Assembly (NCBI GenBank): GCA_013336275.1
Contig: JAAXUA010000006.1
Coordinates: 1 to 56,770 of the forward strand
DNA length: 56,770 nt
Direction of reading: 5' to 3'
DNA from: Candidatus Falkowbacteria bacterium
GTDB taxonomy: Bacteria > Patescibacteriota > Patescibacteriia > Patescibacteriales > GWE2-39-37
Both the position numbers and the translations under genes were made by a program. Each line of letters opens with the position of its first letter. Position 1 is the first letter of the stretch. The notes under the pieces were generated by a model. It was not told where the DNA came from and searched no databases. It was given only the letters and a program-made list of their open reading frames with translations. This document shows, one piece after another, positions 18,269 through 26,029 of this stretch.

Positions 18269-19189
18269 TCACTTTTCATTCAAGCGGCCGAACGGGACAT
18301 GGACTAAAGGTACGCCGTCGACGCCTTCAAGATGCGCGATCTGGTCATCAAAATAAAGGTGCGGCCTCAGCTTTTCCAAGACCGGTTTCTTGGCCAGTCC
18401 GCCCAAGAAAAAAGCGTAATCGATCTCGATTCCCCAGGCACGCAAAGTAGTCGCAACCCGCTCGTGAGCCGGAGCGCACCTTGCCGTAATAATGGCAGTC
18501 TTGATAAAACGCCGATAAGTCCTGTCAGCGGCTTCAGCGGCCACTTCAAGCTGCCTGATCGCCATCAGTTGCCTGACCAAACGGGCTAACGGTCCTGATT
18601 CATGGGCCACGGCAGCCGACTTCTGTTCAGAGACTTGGAACTCGTCCAGGCCGCGCTCCTTGTAGACCTGCTCGGCTGCATCGTCTGCGATTACGCCATC
18701 GAAATCGAAGGCGATACGAAGCTCATCATCCCCAGCCGAATCATCGACTTTGCTGCCGATTACTAGCCCGGCCGGGTGTCCTCGCTTGATTGATTCGCGG
18801 ACATCATTCTCGTTCCCGGAAAGGAACAAGGAAACATTGAACACCGGCAGAAAATCATAGAATTCGCCTCCCGGGAAAAAGCTGCCTCGCGTGATATCGA
18901 GACCGTAGTGCCTAATCGAGCGAAAGACGCGCAAGCCGGTTTCCGGACTGTTGTGGGAAAATAGGATGACCTCCACCGGCTGCTGCTCAGGAAAAATCTG
19001 ATTCAGCCGCAAAAAGCGTCTGATGAATGGGAAGGCGACTCCGGGCTCGAGAACTTTGTCGATATGCCGCTCCTGATACCGCTTGTAGGCGGCTGGGCCC
19101 TTGCTGGTGAACACCGCATCTGAGGCGGCCAGGTCGAACAACGCGCTTGAAGCGATGCCGATAACGATCTTGCCATCTAATTTCTTCAC
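18269..19189 (-). CDS. Cytosolic 5'-nucleotidase (PF06189-type)
   Basis: 306 residues. The sequence follows the NT5C1-like bacterial 5'-nucleotidase pattern: SALFDLAASDAVF, YKRYQERHIDK, PGVAFPFIRR, VILFSHNSPETGLRVF, YGLDITRGSFFPGG, LRIAFDFDGVIADD, ITARCAPAHERV, LRAWGIEIDYAFFLGG and FFDDQ-like YFDDQ. It is a HAD-fold enzyme expected to dephosphorylate nucleoside monophosphates. The start is GTG 19189, fixed by SD AGGAGG at 19198-19203, 8 bases upstream. It is a single-gene unit convergent with pth and one of the strong-SD accessory genes. Confidence 0.88.
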   Translation of the reverse strand: MKKLDGKIVIGIASSALFDLAASDAVFTSKGPAAYKRYQERHIDKVLEPGVAFPFIRRFLRLNQIFPEQQPVEVILFSHNSPETGLRVFRSIRHYGLDITRGSFFPGGEFYDFLPVFNVSLFLSGNENDVRESIKRGHPAGLVIGSKVDDSAGDDELRIAFDFDGVIADDAAEQVYKERGLDEFQVSEQKSAAVAHESGPLARLVRQLMAIRQLEVAAEAADRTYRRFIKTAIITARCAPAHERVATTLRAWGIEIDYAFFLGGLAKKPVLEKLRPHLYFDDQIAHLEGVDGVPLVHVPFGRLNEK

Positions 19190-19260
19190 GATTCAATCCT
19201 CCTCTTTTATGTAATGAGCTTCTATACGGTTAAATTATTTTTCAAACCCATAAAGATGTC

Positions 19261-19344
19261 TGTCCCCTGGCAATCATTTTTGCGCATATGTACCCTGCCT
19301 GCCGGCAGGCAGGTCATCTAAGCAAAAATGATTGCCAGGGGACA
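19261..19344. repeat. Hairpin repeat family, copy C (with inserted palindrome)
   Basis: Perfect 23-bp arms, 19261-19283 and 19322-19344. The loop carries the same frame as copies A and B (GCGCATATGTAC ... TCATCTAAGC), interrupted between GTAC and TC by a 20-base palindrome CCTGCCTGCCGGCAGGCAGG (19294-19313). The arms retain only GGCA..C.TTTTT in common with A and B. Confidence 0.85.
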
Positions 19345-19390
19345 AACTAGCTGCGACTATGAATTTGCCAAATACAAAAGTGCAAATCGG

Positions 19391-19420
19391 GCACAAAAAA
19401 ACAGAGTAATCGCTCTGTTG
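19391..19420 (-). terminator. Intrinsic terminator of the putative small RNA
   Basis: Minus strand: AACAGAG (19413-19419), loop CGATTA, CTCTGTT (19400-19406), then an uninterrupted T-run. No minus-strand protein gene lies upstream of it within 300 bases, which points to an RNA gene. Confidence 0.75.
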
Positions 19421-19683
19421 CCATCTGACGTGGATGATTCTGCCTAGAAGCTAAGAGATAACCCTTATTAATCCGGCAAAATCAAAGGAGGGAAGATTTT
19501 GCCAAGATGACTCCTAGACAAAGCTATCAACGCCAAAATGAATATGTTACAATTGTGATATCCGTCTGCGTTAGCGATCAAGGCACTACTTGCCATAAGG
19601 GATATAAGCCACGCATATGGTCAAGGAGGAAAGCCATATGTCGCACCACACCCTTAAACAAGTAGTGCTTCAACCACTAACGA
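19396..19683 (-). ncRNA. Putative regulatory RNA with two anti-Shine-Dalgarno hairpin loops
   Basis: A transcript of about 288 bases is bounded by a TTGACA-N17-TAAGGT promoter and an intrinsic terminator. The 5' part folds into a long nested structure: CGTTAG with CTAACG, GCACTACTTG with CAAGTAGTGC, TAAGGG with CCCTTA, and CATATGG (19634-19640) with CCATATG (19614-19620), closing a loop CUUUCCUCCUUGA. A second perfect 9-bp hairpin (19475-19483 with 19495-19503) closes a loop UUCCCUCCUUU. Both loops contain CCUCCUU, the anti-SD tail of 16S rRNA. I could not match it to 6S, SRP, tmRNA or RNase P RNA. Inference: an sRNA that pairs with SD sequences. Confidence 0.5.
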
Positions 19684-19689
19684 TACCCT

Positions 19690-19718
19690 ACCTTATCACG
19701 AAATTTCTTTCCTGTCAA
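19690..19718 (-). promoter_or_regulatory. Promoter of the putative small RNA
   Basis: Minus-strand consensus TTGACA (19713-19718), 17 bases, TAAGGT (19690-19695). The predicted start near 19683 falls at the base of the first long hairpin. Confidence 0.55.
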
Positions 19719-19749
19719 TATCCAACTTATTAACCATTTTTGCACATAA

Positions 19750-20850
19750 ATGGCATCGGAATCGGTAACTTGGGCCGCAATCGGCTCTTTTTCTAAATTC
19801 GGGCCTGCCCGGCTGAGCCGGCTTGAGTCGCATTTCAAAGAACCGGATAGGGTCCTCAAGGCTTCAGCAAGCGAACTGGCCCATGCCGGTCTTGATCCGG
19901 CCTTAGCCCAAGAATTCGCCGCCTGGCGTCACGGGCTTGATTTAACCAAATTCAGCGACTGGTTGGAGCGTGAAAAAATAGACGTCATACTTCGGACTGA
20001 CCCTGGATACCCGGAATTGTTGGCCTCGATCTATCAGCCGCCATTCCTATTATATAGCAAAGGCGCGGCCGTCGGTAAAGAGCTCGCTTTAGCCGTAGTC
20101 GGGGCCAGGAAGTTCAGCATTTACGGCCGGCAAGCGGTCGAACAGCTTGTGGGTTCAATTGCAAGGAACATCACCGTTGTCAGCGGCCTGGCCCTGGGTA
20201 TCGATGCCCTAGCTCACCAAGCCGCCCTCGACGCAGGGGGCCGCACTATTGCCGTATTAGGCTCCGGTCTCGACAGGCAATCTATTTATCCTTCGAACAA
20301 CCGCTACCTAGCTGAAAAGATCATAGGAACCAGAGGGCAGCTGCTCTCGGAATTCGCTCCAGGCACTCCGCCGCTTAAACACCACTTCCCTTTGCGCAAC
20401 CGCATCATCTCTGGGATCAGCCAGGCCACTTTGGTGATTGAAGCCGCCCTCAAATCCGGATCGCTTATCACCGCCTACCAGGCACTGGAACAAGGGCGGG
20501 AGGTTTTTGCCGTGCCAGGAAGCATCTACTCACCCCTCTCCGCCGGAACCAACCAGCTGATCAAACAAGGGGCAACCAGCATCACTTCCAGCGAAGACAT
20601 CCTCTCCGCCCTTGACTTAACCGACCTAAGTCAGTATATTGGAAAGCATGCTAAGACAGATGCCTCCCTTTCGCTTGATCCGACCGAAGCGGCGATCATG
20701 TCGGCGCTGAGCCAAGAAGCCAAGCATATCGAGCTAATAATAGCCGAAACCGGCCTGACGGCGAGCCAAGCCAACGGCGCCCTGACTCTTCTGGAAATCA
20801 AAGGGCTGGCCCGGAATATCGGCGGCATGCAATATATAAGAAAAATTTAA
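19750..20850 (+). CDS. dprA: DNA-processing protein DprA
   Basis: 366 residues. DprA loads RecA onto incoming single-stranded DNA during natural transformation. A helical N-terminus (HhH/SAM-like, about 1-80) precedes the Rossmann-like DprA core: LALAVVGARKFSIYGRQAVEQL, VVSGLALGIDALAHQAALDAGGRTIAVLGSGLD, YPSNNRYLAEKI and FPLRNRIISGISQATLVIEAALKSGSLITAYQALEQGREVFAVPGS. The C-terminal about 60 residues are a winged-helix-like domain. No SD precedes the ATG. Its presence fits the DNA uptake seen widely in this radiation. Confidence 0.95.
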   Translation: MASESVTWAAIGSFSKFGPARLSRLESHFKEPDRVLKASASELAHAGLDPALAQEFAAWRHGLDLTKFSDWLEREKIDVILRTDPGYPELLASIYQPPFLLYSKGAAVGKELALAVVGARKFSIYGRQAVEQLVGSIARNITVVSGLALGIDALAHQAALDAGGRTIAVLGSGLDRQSIYPSNNRYLAEKIIGTRGQLLSEFAPGTPPLKHHFPLRNRIISGISQATLVIEAALKSGSLITAYQALEQGREVFAVPGSIYSPLSAGTNQLIKQGATSITSSEDILSALDLTDLSQYIGKHAKTDASLSLDPTEAAIMSALSQEAKHIELIIAETGLTASQANGALTLLEIKGLARNIGGMQYIRKI

Positions 20851-20854
20851 GAAT

Positions 20855-20926
20855 CAAAATTCAAAATGAAAAATTTATGCATGCTCAGCTGCGCTGAGCT
20901 CCAATAATTTTTCATTTTGAATTTTG
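20855..20926. repeat. Long AT-rich inverted repeat between dprA and topA
   Basis: Perfect 21-bp arms, 20855-20875 and 20906-20926, enclose a 30-base loop with an inner hairpin GCTCAG-CTGCG-CTGAGC. The architecture (long arms, GC-rich palindrome inside) recalls repeat C, but neither arms nor loop match that family. It may end dprA transcription, though no U-tract is evident. Confidence 0.7.
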
Positions 20927-20944
20927 CATTTTCAACTAACCATC

Positions 20945-23215
20945 ATGAACCTAATCATTGTCGAGTCACCGACCAAGGCCAAAACCATCGCCAAGTTCGT
21001 GGGCAAGGGTTTCAAGGTCGAATCATCATTCGGCCACATTCGCGATCTGCCTAAACGCGACCTCGGTGTCGACGTCGATAATGACTTTCAGCCGAAATAC
21101 GTCATTCCGACAGCTTCGCGCAAGACCGTCACCAAACTGAAAAAAGCAGCGGAAAAAGCCAAAAAAGTCATCCTCGCTTCGGATGAAGACCGCGAAGGAG
21201 AGGCCATCGCCTGGCATTTGTCGCAAGCGCTCGGCTTGGAGAATTCTCCGGAGCGGACCGAACGGATCGTCTTCCATGAAATCACCGAAAAGGCCATCAA
21301 GGAAGCTTTGGAGCACCCGCGCACCATCGACTTGAAAATGGTTGACGCCCAGCAGGCCCGCCGCGTTCTTGATCGCCTTGTCGGCTACAAACTCTCACCT
21401 TTCCTTTGGAAAAAAGTGGTCAAAGGCCTCTCGGCCGGCCGCGTCCAAAGCGTGGCCGTGCGTTTGGTTGTCGAGCGCGAACGCGAGATCCAGAAATTCC
21501 AAACTGAAGAATTCTGGACCATCGACGCCCTGCTCGACACCGAGAAGCAGGAAAGGATCGAGGCTCGCTTGGTCAAGATCGGCGGCGATACATTGGAAAA
21601 ATTTTCCATACCGACAGAGGACAAGGCGAAGGGCATCCTTGAGGATCTCGCTGGTGCCAACTATCGCGTCCTCGACATCAAGCAGCGCCAAGCCAAGCGT
21701 ACCGCCCCTAAGCCCTTTACCACCTCGACTCTGCAGCAGACCGCCAACCGCTGGCTCGGCTTCTCCGCCAAGCAGACTATGATGCTGGCGCAACAGCTCT
21801 ATGAAGGCATCGATCTGGCTGGTGAAGGACATGTCGGCTTGATCACCTATATGCGTACCGACTCACTGAACCTATCCGAAAAATTCCTAGGCGATGCCAA
21901 GGCTTATCTTCAGGAATCAGTCGGCGCTGCCTACGCTCTCGACAAGCCGAGATTGTTCAAGACTAAGAGCAAGGGCGCCCAAGAAGCCCACGAAGCCATC
22001 CGCCCGACGGAAGCCGCCCGCACGCCTGAAAGCGTCAAAGATTCTCTCAATCCCAACCAATACAAATTATACAAACTGATCTGGCAGCGGAGTGTTGCCA
22101 GCCAGATGCCCGACGCCCGCGTCCTCTCGACCGATATCGAAGTCGAGGCCAAGCGAGCCGGCAAAGAAGGCAACTGGCTCTTCAAATCGACCGGACAGGT
22201 GCTCGAATTCGACGGCTATCTCAAGATTTATCCGGAAAAAAGCACCGAGACCATCCTGCCTTCAGTCAAACCAGAAGAGCTCTTGGCCCTGGCCGAGCTC
22301 AAGCCGGAACAGCATTACACCAAGCCGCCGGCCCGCTATTCCGATGCCGGTCTGGTAAAGGTCCTGGAACGCTACGGCATCGGCCGTCCGTCGACCTATG
22401 CTCCGACTATCGCCACCATCGAAACCCGGCACTACGTTACCCGAGACGACGGCAAACGCTTGCAGCCGACCGATATCGCTTTCACAGTGAATGACCTTTT
22501 GGTCGAGCACTTTCCGGAAATCGTCGATTTCGAATTCACTGCCAAGATGGAAAACGATTTTGACAGCATCGCCGAAGGCAAACGGAACTGGCAGCCGGTC
22601 ATCAAGGATTTCTATGAGCCGTTCATGGCCAACCTGGACAATAAATATAAATCAATCAATAAGGAGGACATTATGCCTGAAGAAAAAACCGAGGAAATCT
22701 GCGATAAATGCGGTTCCCCGATGATCATCAAAGCCGGGCGTTACGGCAAATTCCTGGCCTGCTCCAACTTCCCCGATTGCCGCAACATCAAATCGCTGAA
22801 CGGCGGGGCCCCCGGCCAGCCAGGCGAAAAGAGTGAGAAAATCAAGGAGCTTGAAGAGAAATACAAAGACACGGTCTGTGAGAAATGCGGCTCGCCGATG
22901 GCCATCAAGACCGGCCGTTTCGGCCCGTTCTTGGCTTGCACCGGTTATCCGAAGTGCAAGAACATCAAAGGCATCGATAACCCGGCAGCCAACACCGGCA
23001 TCAAGTGTCCGGCCTGCGGCAAAGGCGAAATCGTGATGAAGCGCTCGAAGCGCGGCACCTTCTACGCTTGCAACAACTACCCGGACTGCAAGACCTCCTT
23101 TCCGGGCAAGCCGACCGGCGAGAAATGCCCTGACTGCGGCTCGCTCCTGATCGAAGACAAGGACAGCAGCGTCAAATGCAGCCAGAAAGGCTGCTCGTAC
23201 CAAGTGCAATTATAA
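20945..23215 (+). CDS. topA: DNA topoisomerase I with four C-terminal zinc ribbons
   Basis: 756 residues; relaxes negative supercoils as a type IA enzyme. The Toprim domain opens the protein (MNLIIVESPTKAKTIAKF, SDEDREGEAIAWH near 82). The active-site tyrosine lies in GLITYMRTDS near 300. QAHEAIRPT and GIGRPSTYAPTIATI follow. Four zinc ribbons end it: CDKCG...CSNFPDC, CEKCG...CTGYPKC, CPACG...CNNYPDC and CPDCG...CSQKGC. ATG 20945 is preferred over an upstream TTG (20924) that lies in the inverted repeat. An internal SD and in-frame ATG precede the zinc region. Confidence 0.96.
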   Translation: MNLIIVESPTKAKTIAKFVGKGFKVESSFGHIRDLPKRDLGVDVDNDFQPKYVIPTASRKTVTKLKKAAEKAKKVILASDEDREGEAIAWHLSQALGLENSPERTERIVFHEITEKAIKEALEHPRTIDLKMVDAQQARRVLDRLVGYKLSPFLWKKVVKGLSAGRVQSVAVRLVVEREREIQKFQTEEFWTIDALLDTEKQERIEARLVKIGGDTLEKFSIPTEDKAKGILEDLAGANYRVLDIKQRQAKRTAPKPFTTSTLQQTANRWLGFSAKQTMMLAQQLYEGIDLAGEGHVGLITYMRTDSLNLSEKFLGDAKAYLQESVGAAYALDKPRLFKTKSKGAQEAHEAIRPTEAARTPESVKDSLNPNQYKLYKLIWQRSVASQMPDARVLSTDIEVEAKRAGKEGNWLFKSTGQVLEFDGYLKIYPEKSTETILPSVKPEELLALAELKPEQHYTKPPARYSDAGLVKVLERYGIGRPSTYAPTIATIETRHYVTRDDGKRLQPTDIAFTVNDLLVEHFPEIVDFEFTAKMENDFDSIAEGKRNWQPVIKDFYEPFMANLDNKYKSINKEDIMPEEKTEEICDKCGSPMIIKAGRYGKFLACSNFPDCRNIKSLNGGAPGQPGEKSEKIKELEEKYKDTVCEKCGSPMAIKTGRFGPFLACTGYPKCKNIKGIDNPAANTGIKCPACGKGEIVMKRSKRGTFYACNNYPDCKTSFPGKPTGEKCPDCGSLLIEDKDSSVKCSQKGCSYQVQL
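22661..22675 (+). promoter_or_regulatory. Internal Shine-Dalgarno and ATG within topA
   Basis: AAGGAGG (22661-22667) followed by ATG (22673-22675) in the topA frame, exactly where the catalytic part ends and the zinc-ribbon region begins. Initiation here would give a free zinc-ribbon protein of 180 residues. topA itself has no SD at its start, so this one stands out. Confidence 0.4.
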
Positions 23216-23223
23216 TCAGATAC

Positions 23224-23258
23224 AAAAAAAACAGCGCTTACACAAGCGCTGTTTTTTT
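23224..23258. terminator. Bidirectional terminator after topA
   Basis: ACAGCGCTT (23231-23239), loop ACAC, AAGCGCTGT (23244-23252), with A7 before and T7 after. It serves topA on the plus strand and the small membrane protein gene at 23267 on the minus strand. Confidence 0.9.
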
Positions 23259-23266
23259 ATGGTGAA

Positions 23267-23554
23267 CTATTTCTTCTTTTTCGTCTTGTTATTGACCATG
23301 ATTTCGACCAGCTTCTTTACCCCCTCGCCGATCAGCAAGAGGTAAGAGGCGCTGTGCTCGATTTTGTCCTTGAGGGCGTCGATGACCGCTCCGACCCGCT
23401 CGATCTTCTCGTTGACGCCGTGCACCGCCTTGAACATTTCCCTGACCATCATCACCAGATAGAAGATGAACCAGCCGACCAGCACCGACAGAAGCAGGGC
23501 GCAAAAAGCCAAGGTCATATTGAGCACATCTTGGCTGGATTGGAAAAGATACAT
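23267..23554 (-). CDS. Small membrane protein with coiled coil
   Basis: 95 residues: one N-terminal transmembrane helix (about 13-37, LAFCALLLSVLVGWFIFYLVMM), then a charged heptad-like helix (NEKIERVGAVIDALKDKIEH) and a Lys-rich end (NNKTKKKK). This matches the shape of DUF948-like small anchors, but I cannot assign a family. It lies 17 bases after pheT as the last gene of the pheS-pheT operon and is followed by the bidirectional terminator. Confidence 0.7.
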   Translation of the reverse strand: MYLFQSSQDVLNMTLAFCALLLSVLVGWFIFYLVMMVREMFKAVHGVNEKIERVGAVIDALKDKIEHSASYLLLIGEGVKKLVEIMVNNKTKKKK

Positions 23555-23571
23555 ACTCCTTGATTTATGTA

Positions 23572-25992
23572 TTAAAAGTCTCGGAACTTGGCATCGAACC
23601 GCTCAGCCATGCGCTCAAGCAGCTTGGACTGCACTTTGTCCACCTCTTCGCCGGTCAGAGTACGATCGGCCTGATAGGTCACGTGGAAGGCCAGGCTCTT
23701 GTTCTCTTCGCCGAGCTTGCCGCCCTGGAAGACGTCGAACAGCTCGGCTTGCTTGATCAGCGGATTGAATTTCAGGATCTCCTGGCTGATTTCACTATAG
23801 AGTATTTTCTCGTTGACGACAAATGCCAGGTCTCGGACCAAGGGCGGGAACTTCTCGAATTCCTGATACAGGCCGTGGCCTCGCTTCTTGGCCAAATTCA
23901 GCAAGTGACGGAGTGAAAGCTCGGCCACGACGGCCGCCTTCTTGATGCCCAAGCTTTTGGCCACCTTGGCGTCGAGCTGACCGACCCAACCGATGACCTT
24001 GCCGTTAACGGCGATATCGGCGTAGCGGGTCTTGTCAGACCAATTCGGGGTAATCTCGTTCGGCTGCCAGGAAATATGCAGGTTTAGCGACTCGGTCAGA
24101 TGCTCCAACGCGCCTTTTACCCGACGCAGAAGCTCCGCGCCGTTATCGCTGGCCATGACGATGCCGAGACGCTTCTCCTGATACGGCAACGATTCGCCTG
24201 GCTGCCCGTCCTTGTTGACCTCACTGGGCAAGTCCAGATAGATGCTGCCGATCTCGAACAGGCCGAAATCTTTGTACCGCGGCTGATTGGTCTTGACTGC
24301 GTCAACCAGATTAGGCAAAAGGCTCTGGCGCATCATCGTCTGATGCGAAGCCATCGGATTGACCAAGCGCAGATGGGTGCTCGGATCGATGAACAGCTTC
24401 TTGAGCTGCTCCTCGCCGACGAATGAATAATTATAAACCTCGAACAAGCCGGCGCCGAAAGCCAGACGCTCGCGCACTTGGCGTTCCAGCTCGCGCTCTT
24501 CGTTCTTCTCCGGTGGCAGCATGGCTACCAGCGGCATTGTGGTCTTGATATTGTTAAAACCGTAAATGCGAGCGACTTCTTCAGCCAGGTCTTCGCGGAT
24601 CGAGACGTCCTTGGTGGCGCGCCAGGTCGGTACGGTCACAGTCAGCTCATCCTTTTCCTGTTTGACGCCGAAACCGAGGCTCGTGAGGATCGCGATTACC
24701 CGCTCAGCCTTGAAATCCTCGCCGATCATGGCATTGAGCCAGACCAGATCCAATTTGATAGTATTCAAATCTTTCTTTTTACCAGGGAAAACATCGATCA
24801 GCTCGGTCGCGACCTTGGCTTCGGGGCAGACCTTCAAGATCAGTTCGGTGGCGCGAGCGATCGCCGTCTCGGTCAGATATGGGTCAAGCGCCTTCTCGAA
24901 ACGCATCGATGACTCGGTGCGCAAAGCCAGCTTGCCGGAAGTCTTGCGGACCGAGACGAAGTCGAAATTGGCCGACTCGATCACGATATTCTTGGTGCTG
25001 CCGCTGATTTCGCTGTTGGCCCCGCCCATGATACCGGCCAAAGCTACTGGCTTGGACGAATCGGCGATGACCAGCATCTCGGCGGTCAGCTCGCGCTTCT
25101 GCCCGTCCAGCGTCTCCATCAGTTCGCCGTTCTTGGCACGACGGACCACGATGCGGTCGAGCTGTTCCTTATCGAAAGCATGCAGCGGCTGTCCCAGCTC
25201 GAGCATGACATAGTTAGTGATGTCGACGATATTATTGATCGGACGCGATCCGACGGCAATCAGCCGCTGCTGCAGCCAATCAGGCGACGGAGCGATGGTC
25301 ACGTTCTCGATTCCGACCGCCATATAACGCGGGCACAGCTGGCCGTCCTCGACTTTGACTTCGATCGAAAAACCCTTGGTCGGCTTGGCGAAGAGCTTGC
25401 TGTTCGGCTTGTACCCGTGGAATTTAGTCTCAAGGAAAGCGGAAATCTCGCGCGCCATACCCACATGACCCCAAAGATCGGGCCGGTTGGTCAGCGACTT
25501 GTTGTCGACTTCGAGCACGATATCGTCGAGTCCCAGATATTTGGCTAGGGCTTGGCCGACTTTGGCTTTGCCCTCGAGAATCAGGATGCCGGAATGGTCA
25601 TCGCCCAATCCGAGCTCGTCCGGCGCGCAGAGCATGCCCTCGGACACCTCGCCGCGGACTTCAGCCGCTTTGATCTCGAGGCCGTTCGGCAACAAAGCGC
25701 CGACTAAGGCTACTGGCACCAGCTGCTCAGGCGCGATATTCGGGGCTCCGCAGACGATGTGCAAAGGCTTTTTGCCGCCGACTTCCACTTCTGCCAGCTG
25801 CAGACGGTCGGCATTCGGATGCTTCTTCACTTCCAAAATGCGCCCGACCACCACTTTGTCGAACTTATCCGATTGCTTCTCGACCTTCTCCACCTCGACG
25901 GTGTGCAGGCTCAAGCGGGTCGCCAGGTCTTCAGCTGCCACGCCCTTGGGAATCTTCACGTAATCTTGTAACCAGTTCAAAGATAAATACAT
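23572..25992 (-). CDS. pheT: Phenylalanyl-tRNA synthetase beta subunit
   Basis: 806 residues, the usual bacterial length. Domain order is intact: an N-terminal EMAP/tRNA-binding domain (about 40-150, VVGRILEVKKHPNADRLQLAEV), B3/B4 editing region (about 210-370, RYMAVGIENVTIAPSPDWLQQRL), B5 (about 405-480), a catalytic-like core (about 490-690) and a C-terminal anticodon-binding domain (KFPPLVRDLAFVVNEKILYSEI). It forms the alpha2-beta2 enzyme with PheS, encoded 37 bases upstream. No SD. Confidence 0.97.
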   Translation of the reverse strand: MYLSLNWLQDYVKIPKGVAAEDLATRLSLHTVEVEKVEKQSDKFDKVVVGRILEVKKHPNADRLQLAEVEVGGKKPLHIVCGAPNIAPEQLVPVALVGALLPNGLEIKAAEVRGEVSEGMLCAPDELGLGDDHSGILILEGKAKVGQALAKYLGLDDIVLEVDNKSLTNRPDLWGHVGMAREISAFLETKFHGYKPNSKLFAKPTKGFSIEVKVEDGQLCPRYMAVGIENVTIAPSPDWLQQRLIAVGSRPINNIVDITNYVMLELGQPLHAFDKEQLDRIVVRRAKNGELMETLDGQKRELTAEMLVIADSSKPVALAGIMGGANSEISGSTKNIVIESANFDFVSVRKTSGKLALRTESSMRFEKALDPYLTETAIARATELILKVCPEAKVATELIDVFPGKKKDLNTIKLDLVWLNAMIGEDFKAERVIAILTSLGFGVKQEKDELTVTVPTWRATKDVSIREDLAEEVARIYGFNNIKTTMPLVAMLPPEKNEERELERQVRERLAFGAGLFEVYNYSFVGEEQLKKLFIDPSTHLRLVNPMASHQTMMRQSLLPNLVDAVKTNQPRYKDFGLFEIGSIYLDLPSEVNKDGQPGESLPYQEKRLGIVMASDNGAELLRRVKGALEHLTESLNLHISWQPNEITPNWSDKTRYADIAVNGKVIGWVGQLDAKVAKSLGIKKAAVVAELSLRHLLNLAKKRGHGLYQEFEKFPPLVRDLAFVVNEKILYSEISQEILKFNPLIKQAELFDVFQGGKLGEENKSLAFHVTYQADRTLTGEEVDKVQSKLLERMAERFDAKFRDF

Positions 25993-26029
25993 ATAGTTAT
26001 TTCATTCCGGAAAACCGGAATCCAGAATT

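Larger units (their letters stand above)
19190..19749. other. Long non-coding region between the 5'-nucleotidase gene and dprA
   Basis: This 560-base gap has no convincing protein gene. It holds the 5' leader of the nucleotidase gene with hairpin repeat C, and to its right a probable minus-strand RNA gene with promoter and terminator (listed separately). The only SD-preceded frame is a 31-codon plus-strand ORF at 19638-19733, whose SD lies in a hairpin loop; I consider it unlikely. Confidence 0.7.

Noticed and set aside
19568-19685. SRP (4.5S) RNA on the plus strand because of GGTCA...GGAA
   Set aside because: The asymmetric AGCAG side of the conserved SRP helix 8 is missing, and promoter and terminator support the other strand.
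19638-19733. 31-codon plus-strand ORF (MSHHTLKQVV...) with AAGGAGG 8 bases upstream
   Set aside because: Its SD lies in a hairpin loop whose opposite strand is better explained as an RNA gene, no plus-strand promoter is evident, and the peptide is short and unremarkable. Kept only as an alternative reading.
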